From: Pseudoalteromonas haloplanktis ATCC 14393
GTDB taxonomy: Bacteria; Pseudomonadota; Gammaproteobacteria; Enterobacterales; Alteromonadaceae
Assembly: GCF_000238355.1 (NCBI RefSeq)
Contig: NZ_AHCA01000003.1
Location: forward strand, 62,001 to 126,000
Direction of reading: 5' to 3'
DNA: 64,000 bases
Each line of letters starts with the position of its first letter. Positions within the stretch are counted from its first letter, which is position 1. Below, piece after piece: positions 8,555 to 17,731 of the stretch. Both the position numbers and the translations under genes were made by a program. Below the pieces are notes generated by a model. It made no database searches and was not told where the DNA came from. It saw nothing but the letters and a program-made list of their open reading frames with translations.

Positions 8555-9094
8555 TTAAACAGTAAGTGCTGATATAAAAGAGCCTAGATCCGTGCTAAGC
8601 ACATGATGAGGCTTTTTACCCACATACTCTAAACACACCTCACCTGTGTCTAACAACACCGACACCAATAAATCTTCTTGATCGGTCAAGCCAATAAATA
8701 CTGTGGGCGGCTGTTTTAATTTGCGCTTCATCAACACATGTCCGGTTATATTTTGTTGCAGTAAATCAAAATCCTCATCGCTCCACGCTTGCAGTAGCTC
8801 AACATCATGACCATCTATACAGGCTGTTATACACCCGCCAAAAAACGCACCATAATACTGTTGCAGCGCTTGTGGAAATTCAACCTCTAGGGCATTAGCT
8901 AGATCAGTTAAAGTGCCATTTGGTGTGCGAGCGACCGCTTGCCATTGGATCAACCCTTGTTCATCTGGGTTGCCAACTTCGCACGGACTTGGCCAATCGC
9001 TGTCGTGTTCAATCTGTGGCAATTTGCCTGTTTGATCTTGCTGCTTGCTGGCAAAGCGTTGGTGAAGTTGTTGTAACTGGGTAACAATAGACAT
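8555..9094 (-). CDS. syd: SecY-interacting protein Syd
   Basis: A 179-aa cytosolic protein that binds SecY at the inner membrane and is thought to check the assembly state of the translocon. Family features are the centre YYGAFFGGCITACIDGHDVELLQAWSDEDFDLLQQNI, then TVFIGLTD and the C-terminal GEVCLEYVGKKPHHVLSTDLGSFI. Length matches E. coli Syd (181 aa). It is divergent from queF with 59 bases between, exactly the E. coli arrangement, and follows csrB in the conserved block. Confidence 0.95.
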   Translation of the reverse strand: MSIVTQLQQLHQRFASKQQDQTGKLPQIEHDSDWPSPCEVGNPDEQGLIQWQAVARTPNGTLTDLANALEVEFPQALQQYYGAFFGGCITACIDGHDVELLQAWSDEDFDLLQQNITGHVLMKRKLKQPPTVFIGLTDQEDLLVSVLLDTGEVCLEYVGKKPHHVLSTDLGSFISALTV

Positions 9095-9118
9095 GCTGTG
9101 AAACTCATAAGCTTTAGG

Positions 9119-9124
9119 TATAAT
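9119..9124 (+). promoter_or_regulatory. Probable -10 box for queF
   Basis: A consensus TATAAT lies 29 bases before the queF ATG in the short syd-queF divergent gap. The -35 is weak. Confidence 0.45.
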
Positions 9125-9153
9125 AGCGCTATTGTAACTACAAAAGACTTAAC

Positions 9154-9999
9154 ATGACAGATTACAGCAACGCACCAGAATTAAAAGGCAGTGTGCTTGG
9201 TCAATCAACTGAGTATGTTGATACGTATACACCAAGCTTACTTTTTCCGATCGCACGAAAACTTAATCGCGACGATTTAAACATTGATGAACGCGCCCTC
9301 CCTTTTAAAGGCCAAGATATTTGGACCGGCTATGAGTTGTCGTGGTTAAACGCAAAAGGAAAACCTGTCGTTGCTATAGCAAGCTTTGTGTTTCCATGTC
9401 AGAGCAGCCATATTATTGAGTCTAAATCTTTCAAACTGTACTTAAACAGCTTTAACCAAACGCGTTTTGATTCAGTTGATGATGTAGCCGCTATTTTGAC
9501 CGCCGATTTATCAGCCGCAGTGGCAATGCCTATCACAGTCAATTTATATAGCCCAGCAGATTATAACTGTTTACCTTGCACACCCTTGCCGGGTGAGTGT
9601 ATCGATGAGTTAGACATTGAAATAACCGACTATCAGCTTGGCGCACACAGTTTAACAACGGCGAGCAGCAATACTGTCACTGAAACACTGCACAGTCATT
9701 TATTAAAATCGAACTGCTTGATCACCTCACAGCCGGACTGGGCTAGTATCATTATTCGCTATACGGGTGAGCAACTATGTAAGGAATCGCTATTACGCTA
9801 TTTGATCTCATTTCGTACTCATAATGAATTTCATGAGCAATGCGTAGAGCGTATTTATTGTGATTTAATGGCGCAATTGAACATCAGTGAACTTGAAGTG
9901 TACGCACGTTACACCCGCCGTGGTGGACTAGACATCAACCCGTACCGTTCAACTTCTCACGATAGTGTGCCATTTGCGGTGAAAATAAACCGCCAATGA
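9154..9999 (+). CDS. queF: NADPH-dependent 7-cyano-7-deazaguanine reductase
   Basis: QueF reduces the nitrile of preQ0 to the amine of preQ1 in queuosine biosynthesis. At 281 aa this is the long two-domain (YqcD-type) form. The QueF motif [17 protein letters not shown] is at residues 89-105. The active-site Cys that forms the thioimide is Cys188 in [13 protein letters not shown]. The C-terminal half has [20 protein letters not shown] and [15 protein letters not shown]. It shares a divergent promoter region with syd. A GC-rich hairpin follows the stop. Confidence 0.96.
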   Translation: MTDYSNAPELKGSVLGQSTEYVDTYTPSLLFPIARKLNRDDLNIDERALPFKGQDIWTGYELSWLNAKGKPVVAIASFVFPCQSSHIIESKSFKLYLNSFNQTRFDSVDDVAAILTADLSAAVAMPITVNLYSPADYNCLPCTPLPGECIDELDIEITDYQLGAHSLTTASSNTVTETLHSHLLKSNCLITSQPDWASIIIRYTGEQLCKESLLRYLISFRTHNEFHEQCVERIYCDLMAQLNISELEVYARYTRRGGLDINPYRSTSHDSVPFAVKINRQ

Positions 10000-10011
10000 T
10001 CTATCTAGTCA

Positions 10012-10032
10012 AACCCCGAGTCATTCGGGGTT
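10012..10032. terminator. Terminator hairpin between queF and ppiA
   Basis: AACCCCGA pairs with TCGGGGTT around a four-base loop, between the converging queF and ppiA genes. The T-tract is short, so efficiency is unsure. Confidence 0.55.
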
Positions 10033-10043
10033 ATCTACACTGG

Positions 10044-10901
10044 CTAACTTTCAACTCTTTTAGTCGGTATAGGCATACCGCACACATCAACATAATTAGG
10101 CGTTTCAACAAACCATGTTTCTGAGCGGTTTTGTCGTGCTTTGATCAAGGCTAAAAATGCAGTCGAGTCAGTGCGCATCACCTTAAACTGGCTATTATCT
10201 TGTTTACTGATATCAGCTAACACGTGTATATCGGTAATAGGGTTACTAGTCGTGCGAGATAGACGAGTAAAATACTCCATCCCCTCCAGCACGCGGCCAA
10301 ATACAGTAATATTTCTATCTAAATAACGCGGGCCTTGTCCTATAGTGACATAAAATTCAGTACCACCACTGTTAATGTCGTTATCTCGCGCCATTGCAAA
10401 TACCCCATTACAATGCACTTGCCAGGTTTGCGTTTGCATCTCATTTTGCGCCACCGCAAAGCCATTTAAAAATCCAGTAATTGGGGCATAGCCATCATGG
10501 TGATCAAGCTCGGTGATCTCCAAAAGGCTTGAAGTCGTTAAATAAAATTCAGCAGCTATGGCTTTAGCGGCATCTTTGACTGGTTTTTTACCGCTTTCAT
10601 CACCTCCTTGCGCTACAAAGCCTTCCACAACGCGATAAACATTTAAACCTTTGTAAAAGCCTTCGCGGGCTAGTTGTTTGATATTCTGCGTGTGTTTTGG
10701 TGCCAGTTGCGGGTTAAGCTCGATATAAGCAGCGCCGGTTGGCAGGGCTATTTTGATAATATTATCAGCCTCCACTAACCGCCATTGCTCAGCAGTTGCT
10801 TGATTAACAATTTGTGCAGCTGTGAGCTGAGTATCAGCTTGTGCCATACTCATTTGGCTAGAGAGTAGAACACCGCCAATGAAACATAATTTTTTAAACA
10901 T
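10044..10901 (-). CDS. Periplasmic cyclophilin-type peptidyl-prolyl isomerase
   Basis: A 285-aa exported protein with a Sec signal peptide (FKKLCFIGGVLLSSQMSMAQA). The cyclophilin fold is recognised from YIELNPQLAPKHTQNIKQLAREGFYKGLNVYRVVEGFVAQGGD, then FAMARDNDINSGGTEFYVTIGQGPRYLDRNITVFGRVLEGM. It should catalyse prolyl cis-trans isomerisation during folding of periplasmic proteins. It is longer than E. coli PpiA (190 aa), with insertions in the middle and an extended C-terminus, so a PpiA name would be loose. An AGGTG ribosome site precedes the ATG. Confidence 0.9.
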   Translation of the reverse strand: MFKKLCFIGGVLLSSQMSMAQADTQLTAAQIVNQATAEQWRLVEADNIIKIALPTGAAYIELNPQLAPKHTQNIKQLAREGFYKGLNVYRVVEGFVAQGGDESGKKPVKDAAKAIAAEFYLTTSSLLEITELDHHDGYAPITGFLNGFAVAQNEMQTQTWQVHCNGVFAMARDNDINSGGTEFYVTIGQGPRYLDRNITVFGRVLEGMEYFTRLSRTTSNPITDIHVLADISKQDNSQFKVMRTDSTAFLALIKARQNRSETWFVETPNYVDVCGMPIPTKRVES

Positions 10902-10933
10902 GGCACACCTATTTGTATTGTTATAGTGCGAGG

Positions 10934-11755
10934 TTATTTAGTTAAGCTGTTTTTATCAAGCCAAAACTGAGCTTGATGAATTGGCGCACTGCGCGGCAGT
11001 AAAGGGTTTGTAAGTTCAATAATACGGCGGTTTTTTAAGTCAGCTTGTGCAATCGTAGCGGCAAAATATTCATAAAATAGCGCGTCAAAAGAACCATCAG
11101 CAATTGCCGCTAGTAGACCTTCTTGCAATAATTTATGCAGCGTTTGATTATCATTGGCTACAAAAAAATAAACTGCAGATGGATAACGAATAGCAATATG
11201 CGGCTCGTGAATAATATCGTCACCATGATTTTTGGGTAAATCAAAGATATCGTACGGCAACGCATCAATGCGCCCTGTTCGGAGCATTTCGATAGGCTCT
11301 GCCCCCATACCATATATTAATGTAGGCAACTCATTACGTTTAAAAATGGCAGTATCTGGCCAATCTTCCCGTAAACCGAATACAAATGAGCGTAATTGTC
11401 TAGAGTGGTTTACCTGTGCAAACATATCTTTATGGCTAACATGTACTAAAGGGATACGATAACCCAATAAGCCTTTATCAATTGGGATCAAAACGGCCTT
11501 GGCTTGCTTTTCCCAATCAGGGCTCGTTACTCCCCAAAAGACATCAATACCATTTTTATCTCCTAAAAGCCTAATAGCTCTGCTTTGCGAAGGAATATTT
11601 TGCACTTCTGTTGGCACCAGAGTCACTGCTGACTTACTCAATGCCAATGCCAGCAATGCACGTGGATATGGGTGCCCGTCAGCAGAGTAGCGCACACTAA
11701 GCTCAGTGTTTGCCAAACAAGTAAAAGAAGTCAAAAAGCAAATCCATTTGATCAA
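10934..11755 (-). CDS. Periplasmic substrate-binding protein (SBP_bac_3-like)
   Basis: A 273-aa exported protein resembling the amino-acid-type solute-binding fold often found in Alteromonadales without a cognate ABC transporter. I place the start at a TTG (11753-11755), nine bases after AAGGAT. It gives a clean signal peptide (IKWICFLTSFTCLA) and starts 13 bases after the tamB stop. The longer frame with an ATG inside tamB has no signal-like N-terminus. Visible family features are LSVRYSADGHPYPRALLALAL near the N-terminus, RLLGDKNGIDVFWGVTSP, and FGLREDWPDTAIF with MLRTGRIDALPYD. It may be co-transcribed with tamA-tamB. The ligand is unknown. Confidence 0.75.
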   Translation of the reverse strand: MIKWICFLTSFTCLANTELSVRYSADGHPYPRALLALALSKSAVTLVPTEVQNIPSQSRAIRLLGDKNGIDVFWGVTSPDWEKQAKAVLIPIDKGLLGYRIPLVHVSHKDMFAQVNHSRQLRSFVFGLREDWPDTAIFKRNELPTLIYGMGAEPIEMLRTGRIDALPYDIFDLPKNHGDDIIHEPHIAIRYPSAVYFFVANDNQTLHKLLQEGLLAAIADGSFDALFYEYFAATIAQADLKNRRIIELTNPLLPRSAPIHQAQFWLDKNSLTK

Positions 11756-11768
11756 CGTAATGTTATCC

Positions 11769-14700
11769 TTAATCCAGATCGAATTTATAGAGAATATCCA
11801 CGTTCTGATACAAACCACTGGTAATTTCAATATAAAGTTGTGACAGTAATTGATAACGTACCGCAACTTCACTTAAGGAGTCAAAAATACCCACACTGTA
11901 TTTAACTTGAATACCCGGTGCCACATAACCAGAAATTTCTACTTTGGTTTCGTCACCACTGCCTTTAGAGCTCAAGCTAACATCCGACAAGCCGAACGTT
12001 TCACCCACTTTAGATACCACCCCTTCACTGCGACTCACCCCTTGTGCTAATAATAATTGAGTTAGCATTGCATCAGTTGAACTGTCACCTTCGTCTAATG
12101 GTTGACCATTTAATAAATAAGCTAGAGACTCGGCTTGATCCATTGCCGGCTCAGAGAACACCTTTAATGCAGGTTGCTCGATATTACCCGTTAAGGTAAT
12201 GCCAGCAATGACATCATTGGCGGTATTATCTGGGTTTCGGATCGCTTTAATATTTAAATACGGTTTATCTATCGGACCACTAAAACCAATTTGACCAGTA
12301 CGGATGATCAGGTCTTGTCCAAAAGAGCGGTAAGTACCTTCACGTAAGTTCAACTCGCCGGTGGCAATCATTGGCGTTTGCTGATCCATCTTAATCGACA
12401 AGTCACCTTCAATTTTAGACTCCAACCCAAATGAGTCAATGCGCACATCATTTTCAACAATCAACTTAAGACTTATGTCGTAATCAAACGGTACGGCTTG
12501 AGTTTGCTCTGCTTGTTTGTCGATAATAATTTCATCATCGCTTACCTGCACAGCCCCCTCTGGAAGCTCTTCAATCTCTATCCGACCATAAGGCACAACC
12601 ACTTGCCCCGCTAACTTAAAAGCATTATCAGCCAAACCAATTTTTAAATCCGGTGATACTTTAAATGTTACACCTTGCTGAGCTCGGACATAAAACTGCT
12701 CACCAACTACGGCTAAATTCACCGCAGGTTGTGCGCCTTGCCAATCAATATCCCCCTCCAAGGCTAACTTACCGCCTTGTGCATCGTTTAATTTGCCATC
12801 AAGGGTGGCTTTAGTTTTGTCAAAAGTAATGCTGATATTTGAATCTACAATCGCAACTGGCAGCTGCTCACCTTGTAAATTTACATCTATAACTTCCAGC
12901 TCACCATTAAGCAACGGTGCGCTCAACGTACCTGCTAAGGCTATTTGGCCACTAATGCTGCCTTTTAATTGCTCAAGCGTACCAATAAAAGGTTGCAAGT
13001 CAGTTAATAAAATCTTGTCAATCACCAGCTGTCCACTTAGTAACTGTTGCCCGGCTAAGTCCTCAGCATCGATATCTGCATTGATATCACCAAGCACTGT
13101 GGAGCTCAACCGCGCTTGCAAGTTAGCATCACGGGGATCTGCAATTGCATTTAACGTGAATGTGTCTATTGGTAAGCGATACCGCTTTTCCTCGTTAATA
13201 AGGATTGCAGCCAAATCATGAGAGTTAATTGTCGCAGATAAACTTTGTAATTGGCTCGCTTGCCAATTCGCTTTGACCTGCCCTGCAAATCCACCTTCGG
13301 TAATAATGTTATCGGGCAATAAATGTTTAATTTCAGTTAAATCAAAATTCTCTAACTTGGCATTAAGCTGACCAAGCTGCGCTGTTTGATTAAGCCGGTC
13401 GATACACAGCTTACTGTTTTGACTTTGCCAACAATGCTGCTGTACGGAAAAATCACCCGTATCGATGTTAAATTTAATCGCAACCGCAGGCTTCGTAGTA
13501 AAATCAATCACGTTATCGCTTAGCAGCACATTACTTAGGCTACCTTGCCACACGTTTTTAGCAAACTTACCCGCAACTTCAAGTTCAGCTTTACCCTGTA
13601 CAGCGTTTAAATCAAGCTGTAGTTGATGATCATCTTTATCTCCAGCCGCTGCAATCGTAAAGCTGTTAATTTGCTGACCTGCTACATTGGCATCTGTTAC
13701 TTTTAAGCTCACGTTAGTTTGCCAATCAGCGGCATAATTAAAGTCTGTCTTTAACGCTAAGTTTGCAATCTGAATATCAGCAAAACTTAAATCACGTAAG
13801 CCAACATCTAAGTTTACAATGGGTTGTAAACGCGCGCCTGATATTGCAAGCTTTCCTTCACCCACACCAGTAAATGGCAAGTTCTTTTGTTCTGGTTTAT
13901 TTAAGTGAAGTAACCCCTTAATTTTCCATTGTTCAGCAATATTCCCTGATAAAGCTAGCTTATTTTCCCCACTGACAAGTTCAAATTTCTCAATACTGGC
14001 ATGTAATGAGTTATTTAAATCAAAATCTGAAACAAAGCTAAATGGAATATCATCAACCGTACCGCCAAGTTGAGTATCTGTCATTTTTAACTGCCACTGC
14101 TGCTGTGACGCATTAAATTCCCCATTAAATTGCCCTGACAGATCACTGCTTACAGTATCAGTTAAGTACTGTGCTTTTAAATTTGCTAGCTTTCCTGAAA
14201 ATTGACTCTCGATACCGTTTTCCCAGCTCGCTGACGCAGTTAGCGTCGCTTTACTTTCGTTTGCCATTAACGACAATTGTTCAACATTGATATGCGTTAA
14301 GCCGCCTTTTAGCGCGCTTTCCAATCGCACTTTAGGGTATGCTGCAAGTTGACTTTGTGCCATCAACTGTAATGTATAGTCATCGGCATTGCCTTTACCT
14401 GTTAACTGCACGTCATTTATTTTTAATTGATTACTCTCTACTTCAAGTAGCCACTGCTCAATATTTGCATTGATTGAAAAAGGAAAATTAGTGGTTTTTA
14501 AATCGGCATTTATTTTTGCAGTTAGTGGGTATTGTCCTTCGGTGATCACGTCTAGTTGTAAATTACGTAAATCTCCAGCAACCGCCAAAGCGACTTGATG
14601 CTCAGGATTATTCAAAGTAAGTGCTGCGGTGACGGGAGTGTCATCAGCTAAATTTGCTGTTAATTGGCTTGCCAAGTGCCATTGTAAATAGTCTGCACTG

Positions 14701-15461
14701 AATGATGGTAGCTGCAGTTCACTTTTGTTTATCGCAAAAGAGCCTTTAATATCACTAATTTCGTGACTTTGTTCGCCTTGTACCAGCGTTACTTTCGAGA
14801 TCAAAAGTTGTTCGAGTTTGGCGGCAAGTGGCGAACTAAAATGAATATCGGGCAAAGCCGCAAGTGCCGTTAATGGCTCACTAGGTGGTGCTTGAGTTTC
14901 TTTAAGTAACACATCGACCTGTGCAATTTTTAATGAGCTTAAAGTAACGAGCGACTGTTGAGCGAACGCTGCCAAAACAAATTTTTTCACTGATACATTT
15001 GCACTGGCATGATCAAGTTCAAAGGATGCAATTGCAATGCGTTTGATTGAAACGCCAATAGGCAAGCTAATCTCATCGCTCGCACTCGTAGCGGGTTGTT
15101 CTTCTACCCTTGCCTCTTCTTCAGTCTCAGCTTGTGTTTGAGTTGGCTGTGGTAACTTCAACGATATTGCCTGCGCGCTCATATTTTCAATGCATATACC
15201 TTCACAGCCCCACCAATAAAGATCGAGTTTCAAGTTTTTCGCATTAAAATCTAAGCCATCACTTTGAAAGCGTACATCAAATGAGTCGTTATATAAAAAG
15301 CGGCCATTTTTAATGTCGATGCGTAAGCCATCAACTAACTTCGTTGCCGTGTACGCAATTAATTGATTGCCTGGCGCTGTAAATAATAAACAAAATACCA
15401 GCACCAGTAGCGAAGTAAAAAACAGTGTCAGTGCGGTGGTAATTTTTTTCATTTTTGACAT
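11769..15461 (-). CDS. tamB: Translocation and assembly module protein TamB
   Basis: TamB is a huge periplasm-spanning AsmA-like protein anchored in the inner membrane. With TamA it supports outer-membrane protein assembly, and the family is also implicated in phospholipid transport between membranes. The 1230-aa product has an N-terminal transmembrane helix (residues about 8-30, LTLFFTSLLVLVFCLLFTAPG). A long series of beta-rich repeats follows. The conserved C-terminal DUF490 domain contains GTYRSFGQDLIIRTGQIGFSGPIDKPYLNIKAIRNP and ends in the beta-signal-like YQNVDILYKFDLD. The start ATG overlaps the tamA stop by one base (TAATG), so the pair is coupled. Length fits E. coli TamB (1259 aa). 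Confidence 0.95.
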   Translation of the reverse strand: MSKMKKITTALTLFFTSLLVLVFCLLFTAPGNQLIAYTATKLVDGLRIDIKNGRFLYNDSFDVRFQSDGLDFNAKNLKLDLYWWGCEGICIENMSAQAISLKLPQPTQTQAETEEEARVEEQPATSASDEISLPIGVSIKRIAIASFELDHASANVSVKKFVLAAFAQQSLVTLSSLKIAQVDVLLKETQAPPSEPLTALAALPDIHFSSPLAAKLEQLLISKVTLVQGEQSHEISDIKGSFAINKSELQLPSFSADYLQWHLASQLTANLADDTPVTAALTLNNPEHQVALAVAGDLRNLQLDVITEGQYPLTAKINADLKTTNFPFSINANIEQWLLEVESNQLKINDVQLTGKGNADDYTLQLMAQSQLAAYPKVRLESALKGGLTHINVEQLSLMANESKATLTASASWENGIESQFSGKLANLKAQYLTDTVSSDLSGQFNGEFNASQQQWQLKMTDTQLGGTVDDIPFSFVSDFDLNNSLHASIEKFELVSGENKLALSGNIAEQWKIKGLLHLNKPEQKNLPFTGVGEGKLAISGARLQPIVNLDVGLRDLSFADIQIANLALKTDFNYAADWQTNVSLKVTDANVAGQQINSFTIAAAGDKDDHQLQLDLNAVQGKAELEVAGKFAKNVWQGSLSNVLLSDNVIDFTTKPAVAIKFNIDTGDFSVQQHCWQSQNSKLCIDRLNQTAQLGQLNAKLENFDLTEIKHLLPDNIITEGGFAGQVKANWQASQLQSLSATINSHDLAAILINEEKRYRLPIDTFTLNAIADPRDANLQARLSSTVLGDINADIDAEDLAGQQLLSGQLVIDKILLTDLQPFIGTLEQLKGSISGQIALAGTLSAPLLNGELEVIDVNLQGEQLPVAIVDSNISITFDKTKATLDGKLNDAQGGKLALEGDIDWQGAQPAVNLAVVGEQFYVRAQQGVTFKVSPDLKIGLADNAFKLAGQVVVPYGRIEIEELPEGAVQVSDDEIIIDKQAEQTQAVPFDYDISLKLIVENDVRIDSFGLESKIEGDLSIKMDQQTPMIATGELNLREGTYRSFGQDLIIRTGQIGFSGPIDKPYLNIKAIRNPDNTANDVIAGITLTGNIEQPALKVFSEPAMDQAESLAYLLNGQPLDEGDSSTDAMLTQLLLAQGVSRSEGVVSKVGETFGLSDVSLSSKGSGDETKVEISGYVAPGIQVKYSVGIFDSLSEVAVRYQLLSQLYIEITSGLYQNVDILYKFDLD

Positions 15462-17188
15462 TAAATTTCAGGCCCTATAGTAATACTAAGTCGCGTACTT
15501 TTACTTTCTTTGGTAAGCCCCCACGCGTGATCAATTCGAACTGGGCCCACAGGGGTTAAATAACGAATACCAAAACCTGCGCCTACTTCAACCCGATCGG
15601 TAAAGTCATTGGTCGCTGTACCGCTGTCAACAAATAAAGCAGCTCGCCAACTTTCTGCAAACTGGTAATTATATTCAACCGTACCAGTGATTAAATATTT
15701 ACCACCAATTAGACGACCTTTTTCATCCTCTGGAGAAATTGACTGATAGGCAAAACCACGTACACTTTGGTCACCACCGGCGTAAAAACGCAATGAAAAT
15801 GGAACATTATCAATGTCATCTACTAACATGGCGCCAACATTTGCCTTTAAAAACAATAAATGGCGATCAAGATAAGTTTGCAACCAGGCATTTTGAAGCT
15901 GTATTCTGACAATATTAGTCGTAGAAAACATGTCTTTTAAACCAAATTCTGCAGATAATAACCATTGATAGCCCGATGTTGGTGTGGTGCCTCCTTCGGT
16001 TTCTTTTTTAGCATAGCTGATGCCGGGCATTAACATTTTAGAACTTTGTTCTTCATCGCCAATGCGATAAGTCTCTCTATCACGGCGTAAAAATACAGTA
16101 CGAACCCAATCATCATCTGTTAGCCATTGTCGTTGCAATTGCCCGGTCAGAATTTTACTGTACACATCGTTGGTTAACTCATCTTCGAGTTTGTAACCGG
16201 CTGAAAAACGCCATAAGTCATCATTAGGGTCGTCTACAGGTACCGTGTAACCAAGTGAAATATCTTGCTGTCGCTGTGATACATTTAAATTACTTTCAAG
16301 ATAATGACCATTTTCAGTGATCCACGGTTTAGTCCACTTAAAACGCACTTTAGGCCCTAGATCAGTACTATAACCGCCCCCCACTTCGTAACTATTGGCA
16401 GGTTTGTGCAGTACATCAACCTTTATTGGTACTTGTTTATTAGCACGATTAGGTATATCTGCGTAAACGCGTACACTGGCAAAATACGGCGTGGTAGATA
16501 ACGCTAAATTGTACTCTGATACTAAAGTAGCCCTATAAGCTTCGCCTTGTTTAAATTTAGCTAAAGAACGAATGTATTTCTCAGCTGGGGTTTGTTCCCC
16601 TAACACAAGATCACCAAATTGATAACGAACACCGGTATCTATCGCTAAAATCACCTCAGCACTATTATTCTTTAAAGAAATAGCCAGCTGATGTGTTTGC
16701 CATTTCACATCAAAGTACCCTAGCTCAAGCAGTTGTCCTTCAATTTTTTTACGTGCAGCATCGTAATGACTGTGATTTAAAATATCACCTTGCTTTAGCT
16801 TAATACTATTTATCGTTTGCTTAAGCAATAAATCATCCTCACCTTCGCCCTGCACTGTTATGCGCACGTCGGCAATACGCGTCACGGGGCCACGTTCGAT
16901 GGTTGCAATCAATGTTTGCGATTCACTATTATAATTAAGCTTAATAACAGGCTTATAATAACCCAGTGCTTTTAAACTGCTGGCAACTTGCTTCTTTGCA
17001 TGGCTTAACAAGGTGCTCGTAGCTGTTTCACCTTCAAGTTGCTTTAAGTACAGCGCAACATTTTTTTCCAGATCGCCCTTAATGCCATTTATTTCATAGC
17101 TACTTACAACGTGTGCGGCTGCAAATACATTTAATGAAAACAATAAAAATAAACCAACTGTTATGCGCGTTAATATCCAGCTAGGCAA
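15461..17188 (-). CDS. tamA: Outer-membrane assembly module protein TamA (Omp85 family)
   Basis: A 575-aa Omp85-family outer-membrane protein with a signal peptide ending near VFAA. Three POTRA domains follow to about residue 265 (for example YEINGIKGDLEKNVALYLKQLE and VRYQFGDLVLGEQTPAEKYI). A 16-strand barrel comes next, with the Omp85 motif VRGFAYQSISPED...GGKYLITGTVEYNYQF and the C-terminal VGPVRIDHAWGLTKE...SITIGPEI. It works with TamB, encoded immediately downstream with a one-base overlap. Length equals that of E. coli TamA (577 aa). Confidence 0.95.
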   Translation of the reverse strand: MPSWILTRITVGLFLLFSLNVFAAAHVVSSYEINGIKGDLEKNVALYLKQLEGETATSTLLSHAKKQVASSLKALGYYKPVIKLNYNSESQTLIATIERGPVTRIADVRITVQGEGEDDLLLKQTINSIKLKQGDILNHSHYDAARKKIEGQLLELGYFDVKWQTHQLAISLKNNSAEVILAIDTGVRYQFGDLVLGEQTPAEKYIRSLAKFKQGEAYRATLVSEYNLALSTTPYFASVRVYADIPNRANKQVPIKVDVLHKPANSYEVGGGYSTDLGPKVRFKWTKPWITENGHYLESNLNVSQRQQDISLGYTVPVDDPNDDLWRFSAGYKLEDELTNDVYSKILTGQLQRQWLTDDDWVRTVFLRRDRETYRIGDEEQSSKMLMPGISYAKKETEGGTTPTSGYQWLLSAEFGLKDMFSTTNIVRIQLQNAWLQTYLDRHLLFLKANVGAMLVDDIDNVPFSLRFYAGGDQSVRGFAYQSISPEDEKGRLIGGKYLITGTVEYNYQFAESWRAALFVDSGTATNDFTDRVEVGAGFGIRYLTPVGPVRIDHAWGLTKESKSTRLSITIGPEI

Positions 17189-17350
17189 GTAATTTCCTTA
17201 CTTAAAAACGATTTATCAATAATGACAGAAATAGTACCATATTGATGCTACTTCACGCAGTAACTCAAATGTGAAAATTAGTACGCTTATTTGCTTTATT
17301 TTGGTTACAATAGCCATTACTAATTTGAAATGATTTTATTGAGTTTTTAA

Positions 17351-17686
17351 ATGCACTTTCCTGATGATGACAATGGCCAACTTTTAGCTGAAATCGCAGC
17401 TGCAGGTATAAATTTAGCCCAAATGCACACTATTGACTTCTATATTTTGTTCGAGCAAAAAGTAGATGCCGAAAAATTTTCCGCAGCTATAGTAGAAGAT
17501 GAGCTGGCACCCACCACTGAATTAGTACAATGCAAAGATACTGGTATTTGGGAAGTCGTTACTCAGGTACAAATGGTGCCCGATCACACCCTGCTAGGCC
17601 AAACTGAACAATATTTAGAGAGCATTGCCAATGGCTATAATGGCTACGGTGATGGCTGGGGATTAATGGAAAGCGACGACGCTTAA
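17351..17686 (+). CDS. rraB: Regulator of ribonuclease E activity B
   Basis: RraB binds RNase E and changes the composition of the degradosome, stabilising a subset of mRNAs. The 111-aa acidic protein has the family start FPDDDNGQLLAEIAAAGINLAQMHTIDFYILF and the typical end ANGYNGYGDGWGLMES. It has no signal or membrane segment. It stands alone on the plus strand, divergent from tamA, and converges on radD with a stem-loop overlapping the 3' ends. Confidence 0.93.
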   Translation: MHFPDDDNGQLLAEIAAAGINLAQMHTIDFYILFEQKVDAEKFSAAIVEDELAPTTELVQCKDTGIWEVVTQVQMVPDHTLLGQTEQYLESIANGYNGYGDGWGLMESDDA

Positions 17687-17699
17687 TAGCTAACAGCTA

Positions 17700-17731
17700 A
17701 AATCAGTTAAGTTTAACGACTTAACTGATTT
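17700..17731. terminator. Stem-loop between rraB and radD
   Basis: Twelve-base arms AAATCAGTTAAG and CTTAACTGATTT are perfectly complementary around an eight-base loop. The hairpin overlaps the radD stop codon (17713-17715) and could end both converging transcripts. Confidence 0.55.
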